The position numbers and the translations under genes were made by a program. A stretch of 64,000 nucleotides of DNA from Chondrosia reniformis (taxonomy: Eukaryota > Porifera > Demospongiae > Chondrillida > Chondrillidae), in contig OX359200.1 in NCBI GenBank assembly GCA_947172415.1, positions 808,501 through 872,500 of the forward strand, written 5' to 3'. How positions within the stretch are numbered: the first letter of the stretch is position 1; each line of letters starts with the position of its first letter. Of this stretch, positions 22,499-35,092 are shown piece by piece. Below the pieces are notes generated by a model. That model saw only the letters and a list, made by a program, of their open reading frames with translations, was not told the origin of the DNA and did no database searches.

Positions 22499-23600
22499 AG
22501 TTAAATAAAAACATTCAAAAATGAAATTAAAAGTAGGGATGGCACTATAACAGTGATTGGCACATCTAGAAAAAGTAACGAAACAAGAAAGTGATCATAT
22601 GGTAAGGCTAACATTGCAGAAGTGGCATACTGAAACTTAACTATACACATCACTTCTATGTTTGGGCGCATCATGGATATACTAGAAGTAGGGATCGATG
22701 CGCCCAAACATAGAAGTGATGTGTATAATTAAGTTTCAGTATGCTGCAATGTTAGCCTTACCATATGATCACTTTCTTGTTTCGTTACTTTTTCTAGATG
22801 TGCCAATCACTGTTATAGTGCCATCCCTACTTTTAACTTCATTTTTGAATGTTTTTATTTAACTTGTATTGCTCCTTTTTTCTTGTTAATATTTGTTTTG
22901 AAAGTTTTCTTGGCGAAAACTCGAAATAAAGTAGCAGAATAGACGATATAATAGAGAGCTCTAAATTAAAAATGGCGTCCGAAAAGCTCCCAAATTTGAT
23001 AAGATGTTTTCTACCGTTCTTTAACATTCAGTTTAGGATATTAAAGGGCCCATAATCGTTAAGAATACGACTGTATATAGCCCCTGCAAAGCGACTAAGA
23101 AATTCGATCGCGGGTAACGGCAGTACCACAAATATTACTCATTCGGGTTACTTATTTTATATACAGAGAATTTGAAACTTAATTAAAAAATGGCGTTCAA
23201 AGAGGCCCTAAATTTGGCACTTTCAAAAGTAACACGCTTCGGATGGAACGCGTTGAAATCTAGGGTAGCCTATTCCCTAATTCGGAAACATTCATGACGA
23301 TTTAGTATTTGTATGTACCTGCGTAAGTTCGCATGTTAGCGCTAGCTCATTTGAAAAAAGAAGAAAAAAATGAGGAATTGCAGAATTTGGCCTATTTCCG
23401 TTTAACCACTTTGCGAAGGTTGTAGAGCATCGTAACATGTTTTGGCGTTTAGAAAAGCATGCAAAAACGACTGCAAACACACGAATGCAACCAAAAATCT
23501 GAACGTTGTTGATTTATGAGGTGTTAATTGATAATACATTGAATAGGGCGGCCATGTTTTTTTTCGGCCATCCCTACTTATAGAGTACTACCGTACACTA
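22499..23600. mobile_element. Hairpin-headed dispersed repeat, copy 2
   Basis: Starts with a long inverted repeat: 22499-22680 is the complement of about 22690-22870 (arms about 180 bp, inner arms around GTTTGGGCGCATC). An AT-rich non-coding body follows, ending GGCCATCCCTACTTATAGAGTACT. Present only in duplication copy B, so it inserted after the duplication or was lost from A. Related to 9527-10285. Confidence 0.75.
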
Positions 23601-23666
23601 TGATAATGCATAGGACACACACACTATTCAGTATTTCCCACTAGATAATAGATAATTTGATGCAGT

Positions 23667-26600
23667 TTATTTTCTTGTAAAGTCAATCCCGTACAGCAAT
23701 CCAGGCATATTCACTACAGTGTAGACATTGTCCTTCATTTTGGAAAACATTACCCATTCCCCTGTCAAACCAAGCAGCTCTCCTACAATACAGGGGGTCG
23801 CAACAGATGGGTCCCACATAATCATTACTCCCTCCTTGTAGTATACAAGTAATATAAGTAATGTTTTATCTGATATAGGTAACTTTAGAAGCAGAAATTC
23901 CTGACTGGGCTGAATGGAGAGGTGGATTGTTCCTGAGCTGTCCACATATTCCCCAATGTAAGGATTGAAAGATGGAGGAATAGGTATCTATATGAAAAAG
24001 GATATAGTAGAGGTTATAGTAACGTTAAGTTTTCATTATAATCTGTCTTAATTTACTGGTGGGCCAAGGAACTTTAGGGCACTCATGAAACCAGGTATAA
24101 TGATATTGTAGATGTCTGATCCACTGGAAAATTCATCAAAGCTACCACTGAAGAGCATATTCAGCCCTGGCAACAAAATGGGAACAGTAAACATGAATAC
24201 ATGAATAAAGTGATAATGAAACCACAACTGTTAAATCTTATTGTTCCATGAACTGTTTATTGGAGGAAAAACAAAAAAAGAAGAAATATTGAGAATTAAC
24301 TAAATATTGGACAAACCTAATCTGAGATTTGGGATGAAAGCAAATAGAGCTGAGTATCCAGCAACATTTCCACCTTTTTGCAAAATGAAGTAAGTAAGTT
24401 GAGTTCTAACTTCAAAGGGAGTTCCAAATTGAGTTAAACCATCAGCATTCCAAAATACTAAAAAAAAACAAAAAATCCACAATTTAGCTTCAAATTGACT
24501 ACTCATGTTTCTAGAGGATTATATGCTAAAAGTGAAAACAATTGAATATCTGATCATGACTTTTAAATAATTAGCACTGTTTTAGATTTTAAGTATGTAG
24601 AAACATATAAGAGTAGAATATTCATGAACACACAGTGATTTTATTGATGCTCAATGACTTTATAGTATTAGCATGCCAGTTAATTATATATGTCTCAAGT
24701 AATATGGAGGTGGGAGGGTCTTACAGGTGGAGGACAAGACTCACCTGGTTGGCTCATAGCATGTCTCAGGTAATATGGAGGTGGGAGGGTCTTACAGGTG
24801 GAGGACAAGACTCACCTGGTTGGCTCATAGCATGTCTCACGTAATATGGAGGTGAGAGGGTCTTACAGGTGGAGGACAAGACTCACCTGGTTGGCTCATA
24901 GCATGTCTCACGTAATATGGAGGTGAGAGGGTCTTACAGGTGGAGGACAAGACTCACCTGGTTGGCTCATAGTCTTTCTCAGTTCCCTTGTAAGAACACT
25001 ATCATAGTTGGAGGGGTATTTCCCTGCCTGAGGTAGGTACTCAAAATGAAATGCATCAATGAAAAATGCAGCCAGCTAGAAAAAATAAAAAGATAGGCTG
25101 GCTGGATGTCTACAACTAATGGTCAGTTTATGTAGTGCAACTTTGAAACTCAATTATAGTGGTCTTTTTAAGCAAGTCCCCCTCCTAGAGAGGTGACCAT
25201 CCTAAAGAGGTGACCATCCTAGAGAGGCGGCCATCCTAGAAAGGCGACCATCCTAGAGAGGCGACCATCCTAGAGAGGCGACCATCCTAGAGAGGTGACC
25301 ATCCTAGAGAGGTGACCCTCCTAGAGAGGTGACCATCCTAGAGAGGTGACCCTCCTAGAGAGGTGACCCTCCTAGAGAGTGGCCCTCCTAGAGAGGTGAC
25401 CATCCTAGAGAGGTGACCATCCTAGAGAGGTGACCATTTATATAGATTACACTGTATATATTTAATTAATAAATAAAATGAATGTAACAATAATTCTAGC
25501 ACTCATAGCATCAGACTGATCACCAAGAGGCCCCAAGCCACTGCTGGCCCAATCATGCCAAAGATGACAGCCATATTCCCCCATTACTCCACCACAGAGT
25601 AGTCCCTGGAGGAGGTACTAGTGAGTGTGCACTTGGCTCCCCAGGTCACCTGTTGAATTAATTAACCTGAAACGTTTCTGAGTGGCTAGGTTCTTGCATT
25701 CTTTTGATCAATAAGGAGACTCCACTAGCCAAAATCGTTAGACAGATTGGGTTGAAACGTTTGAATTATTTGACAATAGCATCTTTCTAACGATTTTGGC
25801 TAGTGGAGTTTACTTATTGATCAAAAAAATAATCTTAATCTGCCTTACTTTGTCCAGATCGCTAGTGGTGGAGTACATTTGACCACATGGACTGTTCCAC
25901 CCCAAATCATATAAAATAGCCTTAGATCCATCGGGCATGTATCCAACTGCCATCTCCTTCTGGATGCTACAGATGAGCATGGAATGGTGAAGAGGAGCAT
26001 GGAATGGTGAAGATGAGCATGGAATGGTGAAGAGGAGCATGGAATGGTGAAGATGAGCATGGAATGGTGAAGAGGAGCATGGAATGGTGAAGATGAGCAT
26101 GGAATGGTGAAGAGGAGCATGGAATGGTGAAGATGAGCATGGAATGGTGAAGAGGAGCATGGAATGGTGAAGAGGAGCATGGAATGGTGAAGATGAGCAT
26201 GGAATGGTGAAGAGGAGCATGGAATGGTGAAGAGGAGCATGGAATGGTGAAGAGGAGCATGGAATGGTGAAGAGGAGCATGGAATGGTGAAGAGGAGCAT
26301 GGAATGGTGAAGAGGAGCATGGAATGGTGAAGAGGAGCATGGAATGGTGAAGAGGAGTATGAAATGGTGAAGAGGAGTATGAAATGGTGAAGAGGAGTAT
26401 GAAATGGTGAATCAGGATTGTTTACTCAATGCATATTGAAGAAACTCACTCTGAGGTTATATTGAATCCAGTTTTGGTCATGTTGAGAGGTGTTAGAATG
26501 TACTGCTGAACGTACTGCTCGTAGGTCATACCTGGATAGAATTTTTCCACCAGTAGTCTTCCCAAAAGTGAAAAGGCTAAATTACTAAAAACAAAAAATG

Positions 26601-28871
26601 TGTTCAACTGTTTAAATATTCAATTGTATACACATTTCTCACACTAACTATAAAGACATGTACATTCTAAGAATAATCAAGGCTACCTTTGATTTCTTCT
26701 AACTGCACCAAACTTATCTTTAGGATGGTTCATCTTTCCCATGCAGGAGATTTAGTAACTGAAGAAGATTCCCATGCAGGGATGAAATATCCAGCTTCTT
26801 AAGAAACCAAACTGCATATTTAGACATTCAAAAGACTAAAGAAGAACCATCACAAAGATATGTTTGGGGCAGTTAGAAGAAATCCTCATCATCTAGTATT
26901 ACAGGGCTATTTATTAATGACCTGTATGAAGGCTTGTTGTAAACAGGTCTGATAGTGCTCATTGTGGACAGGTGCTTCAAAATGGTAGCGCTGTTTACTG
27001 GACAGACATTGAGAGATCCAGGAAATATACCACAGGGGGTTTCCCTAGGAAGACCTGACATCTGGCTCAACAGAGATCTACAGAAAGGAAGGAGAGAAAG
27101 AACAAGAAGAACTTATTAACACTATATCTACATTGGAAACCATTCAGTAACTATCCTTCACACCTATAATATTCTTTACATAACATCACTGAGCTACAAT
27201 TGCCACAAGTATTGCAATCCTCCCATTCATATTTCCCTCTTGTACCATATCAGAGAATAAGTACAGTAGTACTCTCTATGTAGGGTGGCCGAAAAACATG
27301 GCCATCCTATTCAATGCTCTACGAGTTAACCCCTTATATATTGACAACAAATAGGTTTTATGGCAATAACCCTTCCTTTTTGTATGATTTCAATTGATCG
27401 AGAGAAAATTGTTTTCGGTAGCACAAAGTAGCTCTAAGTTGGTAAAACAGTTTTAGGTGTACCTCTGATTTCCTCGTTTTCTTATTCTTCCTTTTATTTC
27501 ATGCTAGTGTATAAACACGCTTATAGATAAATACTTGTAAGGGGCATATTGTCTAAACGTTTTAGAAACTATATAGACAACATTCTGTTTTAAAAACAAT
27601 TTGTCAGAGCACATTAGAAATAATAATAATACAGTAACAGCAATTACATATTATTGTACATCCATCTATTGTAAATTTTAATATATTTTAATTTCAAGTA
27701 TTAGTATATATTATCATATTTTAATTTAATAACACATTTTTATTATTGTGACACGCCATACCAAATGAATATTAAATGATGGCCCAACTAGTTTTGGGTT
27801 ATAAGTCACATATATAAATGGATCCAGGTCCAGCAAAACAAGGTCTGCAGCTGCTATAGATAAGACTTTAAGGAGCTGAGTTGATTGTGTGCATGTGTTT
27901 ATAAAGATCCATGTTGTGATTTAAGCATATAACTTATGGTGTAGATACAGTACATTCAATAAATTAGATCACAAATTGGTTTAGTATGATATGACATTAT
28001 GAAAATATAAGAACTGTTAATGAGTTTGTGCATTCATTATATTATATATCTTAATGGGTGGATAACAGGACATGTGGTCAAAAAGTGGGTGACATCCTTA
28101 TAAGTCTCATTGAGATGGTAAAGCTTACTTACTTTATTGTTATGTTGCTGTTAGAGTACATGTGGTTAATCTTGAAGTCTGGGACATACTTGGTGAATGG
28201 ATCATCAAGCGATGCTATTAGACCATTCTGATACAACTGATACACGGCTATAGCCTGCAACAAGCAAGACTAGTAATAGAGATTGCTCCTCCTACTCAGT
28301 TCAGGATCATGATAGACAGTTCTGTGCATAAGCATTAACTTACTACAAACACTTTAGAAATACTGCCGATTCTGAAAATAGTGTTGGCAGTTGGTATAAC
28401 ACCTCCACTTTTATCAGTAGTCCCAGCTCCCAAATAGAAAAGAGTCTTCCCTCTGTAATTTACTGACACTGAAATACCAGGCTGCACGCGCACGACAGAA
28501 ATGTAAATCTTTTGCATTAGATACGGGCGGTCATATAATTTACGGAAGATTATAAATTACTTACTTACCAGCGAGACATTGTTTACTAGTGATTGAACAG
28601 TTCCAGTCAGATTCTTAAAAGCTTCTTTTAGTTCTTTGGGTATCTGCTCGCCTAGGTCCACAGGGAAAGGTTGATGAGGACAGTAGGGATCATCTACTCT
28701 GTCGGCCTTTATGTGCTGGAGACGTTATATACGAGCAAACAGTGATCGCGTGATGCATTTTAACAAATAAGAAGTGACACTTACTGCAAAGTCCTCTGGG
28801 AAGAAAAAGGAGGCATCAGCGACCAGTAGCAAGACATTAAGAGAAAACCAGCAAAGAAGAAACGTCTTCAT
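23667..28871 (-). CDS. LACTBL1: Secreted serine beta-lactamase-like protein, copy B (11 exons)
   Basis: Paralogue of the gene at 13941-18246. Exons: 28785-28871, 28569-28715, 28344-28481, 28133-28254, 26922-27077, 26450-26584, 25849-25966, 24958-25075, 24317-24457, 24057-24166, 23667-23987; every exon has the same length as in copy A, 530 residues. Signal peptide, SISK and YSN motifs and the KGG motif (QKGGNVAGYS) are kept. Differences are concentrated in the C-terminal extension, where compensating small indels keep the exon length at 321 bp. No stops, so it is likely functional. Exon 8's donor lies in a 71-bp tandem array, and intron 4 carries an insertion of about 690 bp absent from copy A. 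Confidence 0.87.
24701..24985. repeat. 71-bp tandem repeat, 4 copies, containing a splice donor
   Basis: Units start at 24701, 24772, 24843 and 24914 (AATATGGAGG...). Each contains the complement of ..AGCCAACCAGGTGAG, i.e. the end of exon 8 plus its 5' splice site. Copy A has one unit. Confidence 0.93.
25187..25438. repeat. 17-bp minisatellite, copy B
   Basis: Same CTAGAGAGGTGACCATC array as 15246-15500. Confidence 0.94.
25970..26410. repeat. 20-bp minisatellite, about 22 copies (copy B)
   Basis: Unit CATGGAATGGTGAAGAGGAG alternating with GAAGATGAG variants. Longer and with a different variant pattern from copy A's array, so the arrays have changed since duplication. Abuts the exon 7 acceptor. 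Confidence 0.97.
27100..27795. mobile_element. Insertion in intron 4 of copy B, related to the hairpin-headed repeat
   Basis: Absent from copy A. From about 27265 it reads, in reverse, the end of the 9527/22499 family: TAGGGTGGCCG..CATGGCC and ATCCTATTCAATG. AT-rich and non-coding beyond that. Confidence 0.65.
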
Positions 28872-29900
28872 GACCTTATTTTAGCTAGAAGATCGTCACG
28901 TGACCTCACTATAGCTGCTAAGCAATTATTAGCTTTTCGCAAAGTGAAACAGCAGTATATACGTTTTCTTCTACTCAGAATTGCTAGTATCCCTCTCAGT
29001 TACAAACAAAGCGATGCTACATTTAAAAGGACCTGTAACTGGACTCGTGATGACCTTTAGGAAGGGTGCAAGTCAAGCATGACTTTTGTTAAGGTTATAA
29101 AACCCACTATAGACACTAAATCAACCACAGTTCAAAAAGAAGCTATACAATTTATTATAATAATTTTATTAATAACTAATGTACCTGAAGCTGCAACTCA
29201 ATCAAATTAGGAGATATGAAGCTAATATTACTTGGCCTCAGCATTCACAGACATCTATACAAAGAGATTCAGAAATTTTGGCATATAATTTGGTAAATAA
29301 TTTAAAAGAACTTGGTGTCAGTCTTGTACAGTAAATAGGATATATTAAAAGTATATGTCATGTGATACTATCATACAATAAATATTGTAGCAATTAAGAG
29401 AGAATGCCATAAATGTAGGGGGTTTAAAACCCATAGCTAGTCAAGTCATATTTTTTTCTAATTGCATACTTATGTATCATTACAGAATGGTAACCTGTGT
29501 GATATAAAATGAATTCAGCACTAAGTACACCATGCAATCACTAGCTTAATATACCAGATCTCCAGCAGCTATATATATACCATATACTACTAAGTATCCA
29601 AAAAGCTATGGCCACACTCCTCCACACATCACCCTAGTCCATGTCAAAAAACCTACTCACAGAGAAGATGAAAGAAGAAGGTACTATATAGTACTATAGA
29701 CTAGGCAAACACTATTGTCTGAGAACTAAATTTCCCATAAGTAAAGAAGGTCATGACATTAAAATAAGATAAATGGGTGCATGAAGAAAAAATGCATAGG
29801 ACATGAAAACCATAACAAATCATACTGAGTGTTAGGGTGGAATAAGTACAGGGTTCCACACTGTAGGTAGTTGCATACCGCTGTCCAAGTTCATTGCCCC
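28872..29900. other. Non-coding, upstream of beta-lactamase-like B
   Basis: Duplicate of 18247-19250; no gene recognised. Confidence 0.55.
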
Positions 29901-29969
29901 ATCCCTGGTCTTAATCTGTATGGCTCCCATGATTATTCTCTACCATAATTAGGTGTAGTACTCTTAACT

Positions 29970-30480
29970 CTGGCACTGTCCCAGTCAATCTCATGCTGGT
30001 TTCATGGGCATGAACAGCAATGCCATTGTTAGGATCAACTCTCCTCATTGCCTGTTTGTGCTCTCCAAAGTCTCACCTTAAGAGTCCTCTCCATCTCACC
30101 TATATAGGGCTTGTTGCAGCCCTTGCAAGGGACTTGGTATACCCCTCTCTTTTTATTCTCTGTAGTATACATTATGCAGAATACATCTTTCTTTTATCGT
30201 TTTACTTTTTTACTTCCTTTTTTCCTTTTTCGCCCTTTTATTTACTTTCCTTTTCCCCTTTACCTCCTTTTTTCCTTTTTTCCGTTACTTTCCTCCTTTT
30301 TCCTTTTTTCTATGATACATGTCTGTGTCCTGCAATGTTGCCGCAAAAAAGAGAGGGGTAGTGTATCAATTCCCTCGCAAGGACTGCAACAGGTAAGACA
30401 AAGAGGATCGAGAGACTTGAGAGCACACCAAGAGTTAATCCTAACAATGGCATTGCTATTCATGCCATCCTCCTTTTTTC
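29970..30480. mobile_element. Penelope-like remnants, copy B
   Basis: Duplicate of the two opposed GIY-YIG fragments and the polypyrimidine tracts in copy A. The plus-strand fragment has lost about 10 bases within the CNRTYIG region, which breaks its frame. Confidence 0.62.
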
Positions 30481-30959
30481 CTTTTTTCCTTTTCGTTTTA
30501 CTTTCATCCTTTTTCCTTTTTTTCCTTTTTCGATTCTTTCCTCTTTTTTTCCTTTTTTTTCTTTTTCATTACACAAATGACATTCATGATATATGTCTGT
30601 GTGCAACGTTGCCGCAATCTAAGGGACATAATTATATAGGCGATCTTATTATACTATAAATTACAAGAGTATACTGAATGCTTGCATAGATGTATGCATT
30701 TGCAATGGGCTGCATGGGTTATTGTATATCTTACTTATTATACCAATCTCATTTTGAATTCAATTGTATATAACCACTGCACAATGATCATTTTTGTTTG
30801 ACAATTCTGAAATATACATAGTACATAGTTTTCAAAATAAAAAAATTCAAACAATGCAGTTCTAAATCAAGTTCTTCATGTTGCTTCTTCTCCTTTTGAG
30901 TGTTACTGGAACGGTGCTGCAGTACTTCGTTTCGCATCACTTTACTGAGTGTAAATGTG

Positions 30960-31780
30960 ATCCCAGGGCACACCACGTGGAGGTAGAAGTACTTCGTGCC
31001 CCAAATGGCCTCCGGTTTCTCAACTCTGTTTGACACTTCCACTACTTGCGTCGTAAGAGAAGTTGCTCGGGAACGGTCCGGCGTACCTGACCGACCTGTG
31101 ACCAGTTACTAGTCCTGCACTGCCTCCCGCTACGGACAGAACAAGCCCGACCCTGGCGGACCACAAACTCCCACCAATGAGAATCATCATGTGCACACAA
31201 CGCAGCTTGAGAGCACTGTACACAGACTTTAGCTCCTTGGGATCGGCCAGGTTGCTTTAGAGTAGGGACCCATCGATGAACTATAAGAAAAGAAATAGAG
31301 AATAAATAATTAACAACGTAGAACATACGGACATAAACATTGAGAACAAGCACATGTATAAATTACAAATGCAATGTCTTCCAAACCAACCTGATGTGGC
31401 AGCCTACAATAGCTTCCTGACCGACTACGTAGTGGCACTGGACCCACGCTCCTCCAGGTACGGGTCGTATAGCAAGAATCCGCAAGTGCCAATTTAACAC
31501 ACAAGCAGGATTAATAGTGAGATACATCTCCAGGCACTAACCCATAGGTAGAGAGACCACCCCACTATACGAACACCGATGACCCTTTGTCGCATGGTAC
31601 CATGGTCGTGCTCCTACCACGGTTTTCGCATCGATCCACACCAAAGTAGACCTCCAGAGTTGATAGCCCGGAGGCCAAAGACTGAAAATTTCCTCGACTA
31701 TTTATTAGAAATTGTCGGCGGGAAACATCGTGAACTTGGCGGAAAATGGTGGAACCAATTACTTTCGAGGCCATGTTAGC
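30960..31780 (-). other. GC-rich block, possibly an unidentified gene (minus)
   Basis: Clearly more GC-rich than its surroundings, with long minus-strand frames, a strong acceptor (TTCTTTTCTTATAG, exon from 31280 down) and an ATG at 31774. The reading from that ATG looks like a mitochondrial presequence (MASKVIGSTIFRQVHDVSRR). From 31280 one frame gives a Cys-rich stretch (VCVQCSQAALCAHDDSHWW), another a small-residue hydrophobic stretch. I could not join exons in one phase and do not recognise the product; it could also be a decayed mobile element. Confidence 0.25.
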
Positions 31781-31799
31781 GATCAATAGGGTACATGTA

Positions 31800-34700
31800 A
31801 TTACAAGACCCGGCCTATTCAGTAAGTTGTTATTGTTATAATTTTGTTTATTGTTTTCGACCTCATGTTCAAGAACAATAGACAACATGCAGAACATGAC
31901 CCGGCCTATTCAGCAAGTTCTTATTGTTTAATGAGTTTGTAATAGAAATCAATCATGGCTATCCAGCGAAGCAAATCATAAAATGTACAGTGACCCCATG
32001 AATAGAAGTGCTTAATTAATAAACAAGCTATCCGTATCTTAACTTCTAAAGTGAACTTTTATTTCACAAACTCTTGCAAGCGCATGAATCAACATATCAA
32101 TCGGCATGTTTCATGCACAACACAGGACAACGTCAAAAGCCTGAAGGATATTTATTTAACAAGAATCACTTATCTTTTTCGCTATAGTGAGCATACACGT
32201 AGCTATCCTCACGCTATTGCTCAATCAATTTATGAAACAAAATGGCCGTTACTAGTTTGAGGAACTTTGACGTTGTCCATGCCTAAACTATGCTCATTGG
32301 TAGGTCATCTTGTTTAGAGAATCAGACAAACTGTATAGCTACTTTAAGTCTATGATGTTTCTTTTTATGATTAGCATACATAATTAATTAGCTACCTCAT
32401 GTAAAATACTTTTTACTTGTGAGACTGTTCAAAATGTAATTTGTACTTATAGTTTATACAAACTAACATTAAATTTTGATTAGACAAGTATATGTCTTAT
32501 TGTGCAGCCTATACTTGATTTGCTGTATATTCATCTATTAATAGAATTGTCATGGAAGTCAAATATCAGTTACCTAGCAACATGTCCAATTAAGAAACAA
32601 GGAGAACTGAGTGCAATTATTATTAAAGTTATTGGCTTAACCCATTCAGTTGGGAAAAGATAGTGAAAGAAAGTGTTGGATCAAGGGAATATTTGCATGG
32701 AATTTACAGTGAGTATAACAACTGAAAAGGTCCTGGATTATATCTGTTCAATGGTACCACCAGATTTAGCATGTCTACAGTCCCTAGCAACTAGTAACTC
32801 CTAGCTACCATAGTTCAGTTGGAAGAGGTGTGTAGTACATGCTTACCAGGCTCTCTGTATCCTATAGATCAGTTTGCCTTGTTATTTGGCTATGAAACTG
32901 TACAATCCCTTTGAGCAAGATTATTTATTGCTTTTATAGGAAACTTTGGTGGGTTAGTCAGACCCTCAGTGTGACATTGACATTCGGCAAGATATTTGTT
33001 TTTGCTTGTCTTAGCCTCCTGAGGTCTCAAGCTCAGAACACTTGTCTTAGCCTCCTGAGGTCTCAAGCTCAGAACACTTGTCTTAGCCTAGCTCAGAACA
33101 CTTGTCAACTCAGTATACATGTATAAAGTGTATATGTATAGCTATACAATTATATGTAAGCATGATCTGTTCTGACTCTGTTAACCCTTTAATAAAATCC
33201 AAACATTCTCCAGCCAAACTACTGATTAGTAGTCAATTAGCCTTGTAATTGATCAATATAATTAGACAACCATATATGCTCAAAGAATACTTGCATGGCA
33301 GAGGCATACATGTACATCTTAGCAAAGTCTACATGTACAAACTATTAAATCTAAATCTAGTTTGACATTAATCATAAAGCACCCATGTAGTTTCAATTCT
33401 TATTATTCATTGGGCATTGTAAGCTCGAATAATCTAGTGTTAATTGACACTACAATCTAAGTGGAAGAGAAATGTGCAATGAATGGACTACAGGATCAGA
33501 TGTAAATATGCAATTTGATTTTTAAAATGGCAGTAGAGTGAAGTTGTTTGCTATATTGACCATCAGAGTCCTTCTACTAACTGATGCCAAGGGAAGATTA
33601 AAGGTATCAGTTTGTATCAGAGCTAGTGAATGCTAACACAAGTGTATGGATTATAGCAGTGACATGGCTTTGGAATATAACATTACTTCTACTGAAGTTA
33701 AACCTAATTTCACAATTGGAATGGAAACATGATGTATAGCAAAGGGCATGCCATGTTGTAGAATTGTTGGATTAGATGCATTGGACTTGGCAAATGGTAC
33801 TAAAGTAATTTGTCCTATGACATTGATCATTACACTCAATAATACTATGTCATCGCTATACTCTATCAAATTGAAATTTGTTTTTCCTCCATTCACAATG
33901 CTTCAATCTCCAGAAAGGAGTACGTGTAGGCAATACAAAAACACTCTCTTCTTGATAGTCTAAAGGCCTTTTCACACTGGCAAACTGAATGCACATTATA
34001 ACTATTTGCAGTGTGAAAAAGCCTTAATTCTCTCGGTGACACTTAATTGTCTCTGTACTTCTTGTCTGCATCTGCATGAAGTGTTGTAAAAAGACTAAAA
34101 GAAGCATGTGATTTACAGAATGGCATGCAAGCGAAGAGGTACATATATACCACACAGCTATACTATTAATTTATACTATTGAGTTGATATTTTGAGGAAA
34201 AGTTTCTGACCAAGTGATTTAAACAATGCAAAGTTAAATCACAAATCAAGGTTTTTAAACTTTTAGCATCAACATGAAAGTGTGTGTTATTACAACAGAA
34301 CTGCGTACAGTACATTGATAGTAATGTACCAAGCACACTGCAAAAGGATATATATACGACTCAATTATACGTGCAAATTTTCAGAAGTATATAAGTCATT
34401 GATGTTGTCAAAGGCAACTCCTCATGGATAGCCACAATGTTGTCTGAACAACTGCTAATAAAAAGGGAAAGTGAATGTGCATGAGACTCTCCCAACTAAC
34501 GAACTGTAATAGCCCCACCCTACCCATTGATAAGGGACATCCCCCTAATGAAGGCGGAGCAAATAAGGATACCTCCAATGGAAAGGCAGTATATATATAC
34601 TAGATGAAGAGGATCTAGTAGTCCAAAACATCTACAGTATCTTGGAGCCTATTTTAGGTATGGATGTAGCAACAGTAACTGTGCATGTACAGTCCAATGG

Positions 34701-34860
34701 AGGACCACTGCATGAAGAGATTAAGGAGACTGTATACTTCACACTTTAAGAGCATGTTGTGGATAGTGAAAGCTGATGTGAAGAAAGTTGAAATTGAAAA
34801 ACTTCTGTCTGTTTGTTCATTTGTTTGTTAATTAAAATACACTTCACAAGTTCTATAATA
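31800..34860. other. Gene-poor stretch
   Basis: No convincing coding exon. Contains a direct repeat around GACCCGGCCTATTCAG (about 31808 and 31897), a 36-bp tandem repeat at about 33006-33110 (CTTAGCCTCCTGAGGTCTCA) and a small hairpin at 33963-34025. Confidence 0.5.
33963..34025. repeat. Small hairpin element
   Basis: AAGGCCTTTTCACACTG..CAAA pairs with TTTGCAGTGTGAAAAAGCCTT; arms about 21 bp, spacer about 20 bp. Confidence 0.8.
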
Positions 34861-34876
34861 TATATAATATATATAT

Positions 34877-35092
34877 ACCCACAACTGCTACCATCAGACA
34901 CTCAACTAGTTAGCTAGTTTACAATGGTTTTGACTAGATAGTTGAGTGTCTGATGGTGGCAGTAAATTTATCCATTTATCTTCTCATCTATTTTCATTAG
35001 TCGTAATCTTACAAGAATTTGATGTTAAGTGTGAATTTGTCTCATACAGTTATAATCAAAATCCCAGCAGTGTCGAGAAAGATTGATTGATA
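34877..35092 (+). pseudogene. Broken duplicate of exon 2 of the EGF/TM gene
   Basis: Matches 36127-36345, including the intronic hairpin (CCATCAGACACTCAACT and its complement) and the exon start (CTTACAAGAATTTGA). A deletion after the conserved NQ codons, loss of the Cys-rich part and a stop break it. Confidence 0.8.

Larger units (their letters stand above)
21475..30822. repeat. Segmental duplication, copy B
   Basis: Direct repeat of 12893-20203, offset about 8.58 kb at its start. It carries a truncated deformylase, a full beta-lactamase-like gene and the Penelope remnants. Copy-specific insertions are at about 22500-23600 and about 27100-27790, and there are extra 71-bp repeats at 24701-24985. 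Confidence 0.93.

Noticed and set aside
32051-33963. Small ORFs in the 32-34 kb stretch
   Set aside because: No family motif, splice context or composition bias; consistent with chance.
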